A DNA stretch of 64,000 bases from positions 1,002,001-1,066,000 of the forward strand of contig NW_027506873.1 of assembly GCF_052324685.1 (NCBI RefSeq). Reading direction: 5' to 3'. Position numbers and translations under genes: made by a program. The notes beneath the pieces are model-generated. The model was not told the DNA's origin, did no database searches, and worked only from the letters and a program-made list of their open reading frames with translations. This DNA comes from Brachyhypopomus gauderio (Eukaryota; Chordata; Actinopteri; Gymnotiformes; Hypopomidae). Shown one piece after another: positions 1 to 39,774 of the stretch. The first letter of the stretch is position 1; every line of letters starts with the position of its first letter.

Positions 1-124
1 TACAACTTTTACTTCCAGTGACATGCTGGTGTTCTATTCTCCCTTACAGAACAGATACAAATCTATATTTCATAACATTTCATGCATTTTTGTCAGAGAA
101 CCTTTTGTTCCCTCTCTTGCACAG

Positions 125-2432
125 TGGATTGCGTAAGGCAGACAGTCCAGAGCCATGGGGTCAAAGGTCTGTACCGGGGTCTGAGTTCACTCCTTTATGG
201 TTCCATCCCCAAAGCAGCAGTCAGGTAAACCAGTCCACTGATGTTTGTGGAAGTGAAACGGCTTTTGTAAATTTGTTAGCCTTATTTACTCTCATTTGCC
301 CCTTTAACTACACGTGTCTCTTAGGTGTGGTTTATAAGTGTACATCACCGACTATAATTGCCAATCCAATCATCATTGGTGTGGTTTATCAGTGTACAAT
401 CACGGATTATACTTGACATCCCTCTTAGTAATGGTGTGGTTTTCCTGAATCTCTGCAGGTTCGGTGTGTTCGAGTTCCTTAGCAACCAGATGAGAGACGA
501 GTCTGGGAAGCTAGACAGCACGCGCGGCCTGGTGTGTGGCCTGGGCGCTGGCGTGGCTGAAGCTGTTGTCGTGGTGTGTCCTATGGAAACAATAAAGGTA
601 TGTGAACCAGTGCAGACGTTTGTCTCCGCCCCGCCGCTCCCACCTCACCGCCCTCACCCCACTGCATCCTGGGTGTTTCCTGTCCTACTTTTGACACATG
701 CTTAAATGAAGGTACTAGAAAAAAATCTGCTTAAAAACATGTACATGTAGCTTTCACAGAAATAAGAATTTGTTGAAATAAGATTCAAAGGTCAGATATC
801 CTTGAGCTTGTCACTGTGATCATACATTAACAAGCATGAAGAAATTAGAGAGTGATTGATAAACTAATCAGTCATCTTTAAACTGTGACTTTCAGTTCTG
901 TTTTTAATTGTTTATGCTTTTGATACCTCCAATTTCAGGTCAAATTTATCCACGATCAAACCTCTGCAAACCCCAAGTACCGAGGGTTTTTTCACGGCGT
1001 AAGAGAAATAGTCAGAACGCAAGGTTTGTGAAATGTACATGCATTGCCACCTACTGGAGGTTTATTATCAAGGTTAAGGTTTAAGAGATACTCAACCAAG
1101 GTCAGCTAAGGCCAAAGCAAGTTAAGTTTTAAAACTTAAAATCCTTTAATTTTGTCACCACTTTATTAATGGTATGTATAATACTGATTATACAAATATT
1201 TGCAATTTAGGTTTAATTCATCAAATGCAATGTTTTAATGCACTTTTAACATGTTTTACCCATGTCAGTTGTCCCATAATAAAAAGGAATCTAACAATTT
1301 AATTCTTTCCAGGGCTTAAAGGAACATATCAGGGATTGACTGCAACAGTACTGAAGCAGGGATCAAACCAGGCTATTCGATTCTTTGTTATGACATCCTT
1401 GAGAAACTGGTACAAAGGTCTGTGTTTCATTTGAGTGCTTTCTCTCCATATTCACCAGCTGTTGACTGACTTATATGTGCATGTCTGAATAAACATTATG
1501 TTAATTTCAAAACCAGGTGACAACCCTAACAAATCCCTAAACCCATTGGTGACTGGAATGTTTGGAGCCATAGCAGGAGCTGCTAGTGTGTTTGGAAACA
1601 CGCCACTTGATGTGATTAAAACTAGAATGCAGGTATGGTTGACCAGTTTCAAGGTCTATGGTCTAATCTGTCCTTATCTGAGAATATTGTGTCCAAAGCT
1701 AGTATTGGGCCATTGTGAAGCTAAGAGGATATGATTCCATGGTGTGTCTGTAAATGTTTGTTTTTAGGGCCTGGAGGCTCACAAATATAAGAGCACTATG
1801 GACTGTGCCATTAAGATCATGAAACATGAAGGACCAAAAGCGTAAGTGAACATGGCAGTGAGTGGGCAGGCATACCATGACACCTACCTTGTAGTTATAC
1901 CATGACACCTTCCTTGTAGTTATACCATGACGCCTACCTTGTAGTTATACCATGACACCTACATTGTAGTTATACCATGACACCTTCCTTGTAGTTATAC
2001 CATGACACCTTCCTTGTAGTTATACCACGACACCTACATTGTAGTTATACCACGACACCTTCCTTGTAGTTATACCACGACGCCTACATTGTAGTTATGC
2101 CATGACACCTTCCTTGTAGTTATACCATGACGCCTACATTGTAGTTATACCATGACACCTTCCTTGTAGTTATACCATGACACCTTCCTTGTAGTTATAC
2201 CATGACACCTTCCTTGTAGTTATACCATGACGCCTACATTGTGGTTATACCATGACACCTACCTTGCAGTCATAGAGGTTGCACACCTAACTCCACACAA
2301 TTTCATCTCTGCTCTAGGTTCTATAAAGGGACGATCCCTAGGCTTGGCAGAGTGTGTATGGATGTGGCCATTGTGTTTGTGATCTACGAGGAGGTGGTGA
2401 AAGTTCTTAATATGATCTGGAAGACAGATTAA
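125..2432 (+). CDS. slc25a1: Mitochondrial citrate (tricarboxylate) carrier, 3' seven exons (partial)
   Basis: Exports citrate from the mitochondrial matrix in exchange for malate, feeding cytosolic acetyl-CoA for lipid synthesis; it sits in the inner mitochondrial membrane. Exons, all GT-AG: 125-224, 459-597, 939-1023, 1313-1417, 1517-1632, 1768-1841, 2318-2432. They join in frame to 243 residues ending WKTD and TAA at 2430-2432. The human protein is about 311 residues, so roughly 68 N-terminal residues, including the first carrier repeat signature, lie left of the window. Two SLC25 signatures of the Px[D/E]xx[K/R] type are visible: PMETIK at the end of the second exon and PLDVIK at 1600-1620. 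The C-terminal block ([16 protein letters not shown]) closely matches vertebrate SLC25A1. No internal stops or frameshifts were seen, so the gene looks functional. The first exon opens with two bases of a split codon, probably Val before Asp-Cys-Val. Confidence 0.95.
1873..2272. repeat. 25-bp minisatellite, about 16 copies, in the last slc25a1 intron
   Basis: A 25-bp unit, consensus ATACCATGACACC followed by TTCCTTGTAGTT, is repeated about 16 times head to tail with few substitutions (ACC/TTC, CTT/ATT, cac/cgc variants). It fills most of the intron at 1842-2317 and ends about 45 bp before the last exon. Unit length was measured from successive ACCATGAC positions 1874, 1899 and 1924. Confidence 0.95.
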
Positions 2433-3826
2433 TGCAGATCATGCAGCAGGACCCAGGTGCAGCTTGGCAAACATGGCCTTGTGTTCACACCTTGACGTGA
2501 GCAACAGGGACTTGCTGTAGGCCAAACATGCGCTCACAAATGTCAAAACATGTCATGGCATTGCGGATGTATCCAAATTCCTTAATATTAACCAAAACAG
2601 AGAAAGGATTTCCCACAAATAATGTGAGGTATGCAAATACTTGAAAAATAGAAGGAAAAATTTCCAATTCCAAGTGTTGGTTTTAGTATTAGATTATTTG
2701 AAATGCCAAATATTTAACATGCGACTGCATTAATGAGCAGGGAGATGCTTTCTTACTTCTGTTTTACTTCTGAAGTTTGTACCCATGGGATACACATGCC
2801 ACTCAGTACATTTATTTTCTGATCAACTGATTTTGCATCATAAGTGATAACAGTAAAATATAGTATGTATAATTATAATAGCAGTGATAAAAGTAATATG
2901 TCATTGAATAGATGTGAAACTCATGTTACCTCTATGAAGCTCTACTACCTCAAATAACTTCTTAAATACACATTAACAACCAGAAATGCCAACAGAGGTA
3001 ATAAACATATAATAAAGCTTTAGGATTCAGTTAACATGAGGATACAGTTAACATGAACTTTTTTTCACAACATGAGTTCTGTTAGCAAGCAGTGTAATAA
3101 TACAAGAACAGAGAAATTGATTTTAAGATGAAAAATAAGATGGTTTATAGAACTTTTTAATTCGGCCAAGCCAAAGATTACTTTCTCAGTCGAGTTGCAT
3201 GTTTTCCTCGGCTGGGTGAATTGCCTTTTTTTTTGGTTGAGACCACATTACTATGATAAGATGATACTTAATCAGTTTATTTTGGGAATTTGATTTTAGC
3301 TTCAGTCTGAAATACTCTGATCCAAAGACGCACAAAACATCGTAAAACTAAATTGTCACCAAAGCCTTACTGAGCATCCTTTTCTCAGTATGTACATGCA
3401 CTTTCAAACTTAAGTGGATTTTATACTATTTTAAGATAAGTGCCTTGATGAGTATTTACTTTTGCTCATGATCATTGTGTAGCATTTTACACAACCTTTT
3501 GTCAGTGATGTCCCCCACACTATGGTGGTATAATTACAGTAGTAATAACGCCTGCCTGTATTACGCTCACAGTGGTAATAATGCTAAGACTGTGAGCAAT
3601 GACCAAAACACAGAAAACTGCTGACTGTCTAGTTGGATGAGCTTGAGATTGCATTTAATTGATACTGGCTTAACTAAGTCACAAAATATAAAAAAGAGAA
3701 AGTGTCCAAACTCTTTGGCAGGAAAACCTGCTGAATGTGCAGTGGCCTTAAATGACCAGCTGTTTCTTCAACTGTTCTACCTCAGGAAAACCTAAAAGTT
3801 AAAATCTCAAGCAGAATATTACAAGA

Positions 3827-3914
3827 CATCTGTGAGTACAGGGCAGCTCATCTGTGAGTACAGGGCAGCTCATCTGTGAGTACAGGGCAGCTCATCTGTG
3901 AGTACAGGGCAGCT
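3827..3914. repeat. 22-bp direct repeat, four copies
   Basis: The unit CATCTGTGAGTACAGGGCAG plus CT occurs four times in tandem, essentially without differences, in the slc25a1 3' flank or 3' UTR. The near-perfect identity suggests recent expansion. Confidence 0.93.
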
Positions 3915-4482
3915 CTCTGTCTCCCTGTCCTCACAATGCACACTTCCATTTTTGTAAAGTATGCAAAGATCATGACATTACTAGAAATTACTTCAGCACT
4001 GATGTTGAACTGCCGAATTTGGACATCAGTAGGTATATCATTGTCTGTCAGATACCATGGAAATTATTTGAATTTTAAGTCAAGATGCAGAAATGTAGAT
4101 ATATGTTTGACATGGGAAAATAATGTTTCTATTCAGTATTTGTGAAAATGAATACTTGTGCCCAATTAATATATGTTGTTTATGCTGTTAATGTCCATGC
4201 CTTAAAGATTGTTTGCAAAAATCCAATTATTGAATTATGCTGGAAAACTGCTTACTCTGTTTGTTGTGATACATGTGGTACCCATCTTTTTTTGAAACAG
4301 CTTGGTTCAGGGTATAGTCTAATTTCATAAGTGCTTTTAACTATAAAGATATTGCATCTCTGGTCAATCAAAGGAAAAGCAGTTACCACTGCAGTGATAC
4401 TCATTCAGCTGTACTATTATTTTCACGATCATGTTTACTTTTAATTAACCATGTAATGTGCCTTTAGATTGTTTTAATTCTC

Positions 4483-4488
4483 AATAAA
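4483..4488 (+). terminator. Candidate slc25a1 polyadenylation signal
   Basis: AATAAA hexamer in TTCTCAATAAATTATGG, followed within about 40 bp by T-rich sequence. It is 191 bp upstream of the pi4ka start codon. An earlier AATAAA at 3011 is an alternative; the sequence alone does not decide which is used. Confidence 0.4.
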
Positions 4489-4678
4489 TTATGGTGACAT
4501 GAAATTTAATGTCTTATTCTGTGCTTAAGTTTAAGGGTTTTTTACAAATCGCTTTTCAACGTTCTTTTGACGTGGCCTTCCTGGCGTTCCGTAGTGATTG
4601 CCCATATTTGCCCTTAGTGGGTGATTCACTGCCTGGAAGATGTAACAACATTTAATTTACTTCTTTTATAAATAAACA

Positions 4679-32543
<27,865 letters not shown>

Positions 32544-34852
32544 GGAGGTGGCAGGTATCCGGTCCCACGGCAGGTCTCCCCCAACATCTGCATCTGGTAG
32601 CTGCGGCCTTCCGTCTGACGTCGACAGCCATATTGGTGCAATTAGTATCCGCAAGGACAAGCACTTTATAGATTTTAATAATTCACAAGCCCCGTCATGG
32701 CGGAGGGAATTGTGAAGTCCTGATCATAGTTTCCTCGAACCACTGCAGAGCCCCTGTTATCTGCTGTAGAAAATCTCCCTTTAAGGTTTACATCGCAATG
32801 ATGTACACAATCATTGGTTGGTTTGTTTATTTCATTTTCTTTTTTTTTCTTTTTTTTTTTGTAACATTCCATTTTGAGCTACCAGTGCATTCTAAACTGT
32901 GCTTTCAAATTCAGGGCTCGGTTTTTGTTGGTCTTACCCAAGAAGCCATCATTTGTTGACCATGGCACAAATAGTACTGTATTTGTGTGACCCTCCAGCA
33001 ATTGGATGTTATGCAATGTCAACCTGTGCATGTTCATCTTTGAGCAACATACTTTGCACTGTACATGTAACCCTAAAGGGAATCTTTAACCAAAAAGCTG
33101 AGGTTTTATTTCTTTTTTTATTGTTATTATTCAGTTGAACTGCTGGTGGTATCTGAATGACAAGTGTATAATTATAATATTTCTGCATGTATTTGATTGA
33201 TCTGGATCTGGATTGATCATCACAGAGATGCTGAACTTCGGCAGGCTGAAAGGATCTGGTATGTCACGCACTGTAACACCACTGGTTATGCTGGCCACAC
33301 CCTGATTTCGGTCAGCCTGACAATGTGAATGTCTGCAAAGAGAATCAGCTTCCCTTTATTTAGAGGTTATTTCAGTGAACCTAACCACAAATCTGTCTGA
33401 ATTAATTCAGTACATTAGCCTGTTCTGTTATTTTTTCTTTTAAGAGGTATTATTCAGTAATATATCAGTAAACAAATTTTAGTATAGCAAAAATAGTCTA
33501 GAACTGACAAATTTGTGTTTATGCAATTTGTCTTGTTTGTGAGAAAAACGCTGAATGACTATCAATGATCCTACTCTTACTGACTTTGTCTTAATATTAC
33601 AATAAGTTCATTATTAGATTATTGTTACCTTCTGATGCTGTTCCTGCAGGTTTTGTTTGTTTCTGTGACATTTACAATGCTGTCCAATAACCCTCCCTGT
33701 GGTTTTTTGGGTTGTGTTGCACGCCGGGTGGAAAGGTGGGGTTTTGACACGTTGTTCTTGTTCGTGAGCCTGCAAGCCCTTTGTCTCTGGCCCCCACAGC
33801 CGAAGTCCTGGACGGCCTCGTGAAGGACGGAGCTGTGAAAAGGGGGCCGGGGGTCCATGGTTCTTCCCCCAGTTCGGCCCGTGTGTGCCCCCACTGTAGA
33901 AGTGACACCATGTTCCAGATAAAGTCCAAGCAATGTGTTAGTGTATGTCCAGTGAAATATAAACTGTTGGATGAAAAGCATGGGTCCTTATTTTCTGAGA
34001 GAACTTAAACCTTTAAAGGGTTTGATATGCTAATGTGAAATCTACTTACTGTTTAACAGTTAACATATTAGAGGGCAGACCTCCACCCTTCACCACACCT
34101 TATTAAAACTGATGCTGTCATTTCACTGACCTTATTAGACAGATATATCTGGCACAAAATAAAGCAATGGTTTGCTCAGTAAAACCTGGTTGAGTGACAT
34201 GTTCTTCAGTAAAGGATCTAAAAACATCCATAACGACCCGTGTGGGTGCAGCTGTCCTGTTTGGACTGTATGTCTGAAGACTGCTTTAGTGCTTTGGGCT
34301 AAAGCATGTGGACAGGTTATGTGATATGAGTAACGTGGAAATTTTAACAAGGTCTGTATTGAAAAAGGTGAACATGAATGAATAAACACCACTGCATGTG
34401 TATATTTCAAAAACATTTTTAATTGAAACACATGTGAAAATAGGCTGTTTTGGCTGTTGTATCTACATAACAAAACCAAGTGATCACCTGTGTAGCAATA
34501 ATATTATAGCTGTTATGAAAACCTGATCTTTCTCAGCCACAGAGGGCTGTTTAGACACAGGGTCTTTAGTCCATTAATATTTAATTGTGAGATGTAGTGT
34601 GGTGGAGAAACGCTGATGTAATCCATAAGAGGAAGATCTGCCTACTCTCTGGAGTTTCCCTGTTAAACACCAGAGAACTCATTAATGCACCTCAAACCAC
34701 CCCCCCCCCCCCAGTCTTCTAATACCAGTCTGAGTCTCTCCCCCTTTCTGTTCATTCTCAACCCAGTACATAGCATGGTTAGAGCACAAACTTTGAGTGG
34801 TGGAGAGCTACCAGCTCATGGACTATTTCAACCCAGGCTTGGAAGGGGGGGG

Positions 34853-34969
<117 letters not shown>

Positions 34970-36625
34970 CCACCCCTCTTACAGACACTATCTTCTCTGA
35001 GCCCACAGTGACTACTGGAATTCCACTTCCATCCATACATTAGGTCAAATACTGGGTTGCCATGGCAACTAGTTTCTTCAGCACAACCACAAGGGCGTAT
35101 GGGGATGGGGGTGTTGAGAGGGAGTGGAGGTTGGTTGGACGGGTGGTGGGGTGGGGGGACTAACAGTAAAAGGTTTCGCCAATCATTTCTTAATTCTTCT
35201 GAAACATGACCCATTAATTCACGACAGGCTAATTTTCAGAAAGTACTGCCCCCACACGTATCTCTCTGACGGCCCTTTCAGCGATCCCTCAGAGATGTCA
35301 CGGGATCAGGATGCGCATGTTGCCCTGCAGAATAGACCATACACAGTTCTCGCAGCTCATCCAGTATTTTTTTCCCAGGCTATCTTTCATTACACAGTAA
35401 GGGGTGCTAAATACAAGCAGACATACATAAGTGGTCAGTAATACAGTGTTACACAGTATTTGAGTTCGGTTCACCATGGGTTAATGTTGCCATTAGAGCA
35501 GCACAGGCATCGGATGGGTCTTTCTATCAAGATACCACTCATGTTACTTATGCTTTAATGAGCTTAAAGATTAGAAACTTTAAGGTAAGTTTTGTCATGA
35601 GAAGGATCTGGTTTCGGCTCCATATCGTATCTGAGGTGGTAAAGGCCGATCACGTAAACGGTACGGGCTCCGGTTAGCTAATTAACGTGGACGTAAAATA
35701 ACTCGAGCACGAGAGCTGCTGCCTCCATGACAGAGCCGAAGTCCTTCAGTTCAGTTGTAAAGCTCCTCGAAAACCGGGAGTATTACGTGGCAGCTAGTTG
35801 CTGTCTAGGCAAATCATATAGAAATGGGCACTGAATAATAGTGTTCTAATTAAAGTTCAAGGTGAGTGTGATCATAGCGAACTAAGAACACCAGAAAGTT
35901 CTTGAACTGTGGTGACTGCAGGAGGCTATGGAGCTCTTCTGACTGCTATCCTCCTAATTACCTCAAGCAGAGGAAAACAGGAGCCATGTGGAGGTACTGG
36001 TTTTACCGCATACCCTGCTTTCCCTCTCGAACACACAGCTAATACAAACCGACAGTGATGAATGGGCTTAAAGCGGCTAGTGAATTTGGATGCAGCGCAA
36101 GTGTGAGCGCGCGCGCGGGTCGCTTTGCTGTTGAACCCACTAAATCTACATACACTCAACTCTGAGGAGGGACTTCGTCTCAGTGATCCATTAATGCATT
36201 TTATAGTCTTCGATTAGACATTTTGCACCAGAACACTGATAAGCACTAAAAATGCACTTGCAGCATTTAAAAATCAGAAACACTGTTAGCAGATACAAAA
36301 CAACTACTTTTGCCAAGAAAATGTGCATATGCTGAAACGGCTCTTAAGAAGACTCGGTTAAGACCTTATGTCTCCTCCCGCCACCTTAACAACAGAAACG
36401 ACCGTTTCTTTGCATCGCCACGTCTAGCAGTGCTATGTATGGTGTACCAGAAACTGGAGTGCGAAAGAGAAAAAAACAGATGTCAGATTTCACTTTGAAT
36501 CTTTTTTCTTTTTTTGCACCCAGTCTTTTGTGGCCTGCTCCCTTCAGCTCCAGAAAAGAGTCCATTATGCTGAACCCCAAAGTCTGTTTTTGTGTGGTGC
36601 CATGGGCACATGGTAGAGGAGGGAG

Positions 36626-36630
<5 letters not shown>

Positions 36631-36658
<28 letters not shown>
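36631..36658. repeat. (CT)n microsatellite
   Basis: An uninterrupted CT run of about 28 bp. Confidence 0.93.
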
Positions 36659-36661
<3 letters not shown>

Positions 36662-39032
36662 AGCTGCGGTACTGTTCCATGTGAAAGGATCAATATGCAA
36701 AACATGCACCCTCGTACAACCACCTGTAGTGCTATTTCTTTTGGGTCTCTTGCCGTCGGCATGGGCAGACCGGGCCGTTACATTCAGCCCAGTGCAGGAG
36801 GGGAGAATGAAAGGAGAAGAATAGACTCAATGCTGCTGGACGGCCTCACGTTCTCTCCCACCCCCCAGCCCCCTCTTTTTTGAATTAATCCAGTGTCTAA
36901 GAGGCAGCTGCTGTGGTGATGGAGCAGAGACCTGGTCTAACACTGCTGGTTAAAAAGGAGAGAAAAAAAATATCACTTTTTATGCAAGCCAAGCTTAAAA
37001 AAAAACAACAAAAAAGCCTGAAAAGAACTATTGGACAGCGTGGACGCAAGTTTCAAACTTGGGGGTTGGGGTGGGGGGGACCTCTACTCTAAACGTGTCA
37101 GGCAATCAGCTGTGGCAACACCTGGCAAGCTTGTGCATTTCAAAATTTGAAGAGCAAATTTGCATGAAAGCAGCAGATGCCAAATTTTAAAAAGAGAGAA
37201 AACCAGCATCGCGGGCATCTGACTGCTGAATTGCCTTTCATGCATTCAGGGCTTCCTAACAGATCTGCATGTGATTCGGCCTTCTCACAGATGTGACTAT
37301 AGTTAATCTATACTTAGCAGACGGGAGGAGAGTGGGGGCAGCATCATCAACATACAACTCATTGTGCCTGAAACTGACCCCATTCAGGGTCATTTGGCAT
37401 GTGACACCACTTGAGGCGGGGCTAAACGGCCCCGTGGATTCAGCAGCACAAGGGCCATAAAAATGCCAACCCTCTATTCCCCTGGGGTAGGGAGGTGCTT
37501 GCTGGCCTCTTGACACACACTGGCAGGCCGGGGGGGGGTTGGGTGTCGGGCGAAATGGGCCAAAGGGCCTGGAGCATGGCGCATGCAGGCAAGAGGCTGG
37601 GACTGAAAACGGACATGGCTGGGGCAAGAGCGTGGAGGCAGCTTCTGATTGGTGGAGGGCACACTGGGGCTCCCAGATGGCAGGCGGAGGGCTGTGCCAT
37701 GACTGGCTGGGGCCCCAGCTTGGAGCGGGTTCCCTCTCACCCGCTCATCATCAATCACCGGTGACCCCTATACTCCCCAATTCAACCCACACTCCTCAGA
37801 ATGCCGCAACGTGGCCCGCTGGTGAGGTGTGACATGACTTACTGGAAACACAACTGCAACCGGTTTAAGACAATTAAGAGAAACAAATGCACAAGAAATG
37901 AAATACACAAGGCTCACCCACACAATAATTAAATAGATGAATCAATAAATGGAAGGATACTCAGAGAGGCAATTCTGATCAAGATTTTAATGAAAAGATT
38001 CTAAAATGACTTCTGGTAGCTGTACATTAAGACTGTAAGGACTGTGAAAGCCGAGATGAGATCACCTCTGTACATCGTATTCTATTCACATGACAAATCG
38101 AGCTGCGTGTAGCTCTGCCCTGAATACAAGGTGTGAGGACTGAAACGTGAAACCATGGTGTTGCCAGCAAACCATGTTCAAGGCTTCAAACAAACACGCA
38201 CGCACACACAGTAATATGAACTAATAATTGCCAAGGTAACTTGCGTTCACTCGTGTGAGGTACACAAACACTTACAAGGGACAGGTTAATTAACACCATG
38301 TGGACTGATAGAGCCAGGCAATACTGGAGTTCTGGATTTACACATATGTGTACGCAACAATTTGTTAATGAACGGTCATATTAAAATATCCCTCCACCGA
38401 GATGGATACATTCCTTCCTGTCTGCACACTTGCAAGCAGAAATGTGAGATGGCAGCACAAACACACGGGGGAGGAAGTGGATGAAAGGTGTTAGTGCTGG
38501 CAGCACAGCGCACCAGTACAGGTGCAGCATGGCCCTGAGGGAAACCATGGAGCCAAAGCCCACATGCTCTGCACATGCTTATAAAGATGGCTTTGGTTTT
38601 TGGTCGGTTTGGTAACTTAAGGTCCGAGTGGTGGGTCAACACCTAGCAATATGAGATCATTGGTGACACTACACAGGAAATGCAGTCCTGTTGTGATGGA
38701 ATACGTTATAGCAGCAAAAGGAAGATCATTCTTCGGTCCCGAACCTTTGAATTCACTTAAAGCTTTGAAACTAATCTTTCTTGATCAAGTGACAATTAAA
38801 GTAAGTACGTTCAACCGGTCTTTTGAAAGGGCAGGCTTAAGGGACCTCACGAAAAAGTGCATTTCATAAAGCTTAAAATATACGCTGACTCTAATCAAAT
38901 AATGTGTCAGCATGCCATTTTCTTTAACTGAGGTGGTGTAGAAGGTAACGCATAGAGGAGTTCATTCTTACAAAAGCTTTGGCTTGGTTGGTCATTGGGA
39001 ACAGGACCCACATCAACTCCCCCCAACATTTA

Positions 39033-39061
39033 AGGGGGTGGGGGGGTGGGGGGGGGGGGTG
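39033..39061. repeat. G-run cluster
   Basis: Runs of 5, 7 and 12 G separated by single T, within GGGGGTGGGGGGGTGG and following bases. The spacing would allow a G-quadruplex on the plus strand. Confidence 0.8.
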
Positions 39062-39753
39062 GAAACAGTTTGGAGCCTTGAACCATGATAGCATGACAAC
39101 ACCTCTGCCTCCAGGAAAGATTCAAAACACAACTCGAGTGCCTGTTACAGAATTCTAAAATGTCCCGTACAGTATTGACAAACAGGAGTTCACAGACAGG
39201 TGCATTAAAAAAACTAAAGAAAAGAAACCTTCAATACAGGGGGGAAAGAATTATCCAGAGAACACGCAAGCTTTGAGTGAGAGAAGGATCAGAAAGAGCA
39301 AAAGCTATCCAGCTGATCCTTTCACACGAACACTTCATGGGTCCAATACATTCCTGCTGCCTGCGTCTTCACAGGACTGAAGACGGGTTAGGGTTGTGTC
39401 TTTTTTTTGTCCTCAGTGTAATCAAAGTAATAAAATGAAGACCCTGAAAACACCATGTCTCACCCAAAGTGAACTTTTTAGCAAAAGTGGAAACAGGATA
39501 AAAAATAAATACATTCATCACTGATAATAAACATTTGATTAAAATAAAAAACATTTTAAAAGAAAGAAAAAAAGTGAACACTGTCGATAAGTGTTTGCAC
39601 CAATGTTGTTGGAGGAGAGGCCAGTCAGACTGAAGTCGCTTCTCTCATGGACAACAGCCTGCTCAAAAAACAAACAGCAAATCACAACAAAATGAACAGC
39701 AGACAAGGGAAAGTGAGACACCCCTGACCCCCCCCAAACAACTCAACGTCAAG

Positions 39754-39774
39754 CCCCCCCCCCCCCCCCCCCCC
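39754..39774. repeat. Poly-C tract
   Basis: About 21 consecutive C after AACGTCAAG, in the probable hic2 3' region. Confidence 0.93.

Larger units (their letters stand above)
2433..4678 (+). other. slc25a1 3' UTR/flank and pi4ka 5' flank
   Basis: AT-rich sequence without a supported coding exon. It contains the slc25a1 3' UTR. Candidate polyadenylation hexamers AATAAA occur at 3011-3016 and 4483-4488, and another at 4671-4676 lies just before the pi4ka start codon. Small open frames at 3876-4330 have no recognisable similarity. A TGACGT (CRE-like) site lies near 4568. No clear TATA box is placed for pi4ka. Confidence 0.6.

Noticed and set aside
1873..2272. CRISPR-like array
   Set aside because: Units are contiguous with no unique spacers and the host is a vertebrate; it is a minisatellite.
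33781..34008. Possible extra exon (75-codon frame with CPHCRSD)
   Set aside because: Preceded by an acceptor-like CCCCACAG, but no family is recognised and no partner exons were found; kept out as unsupported.
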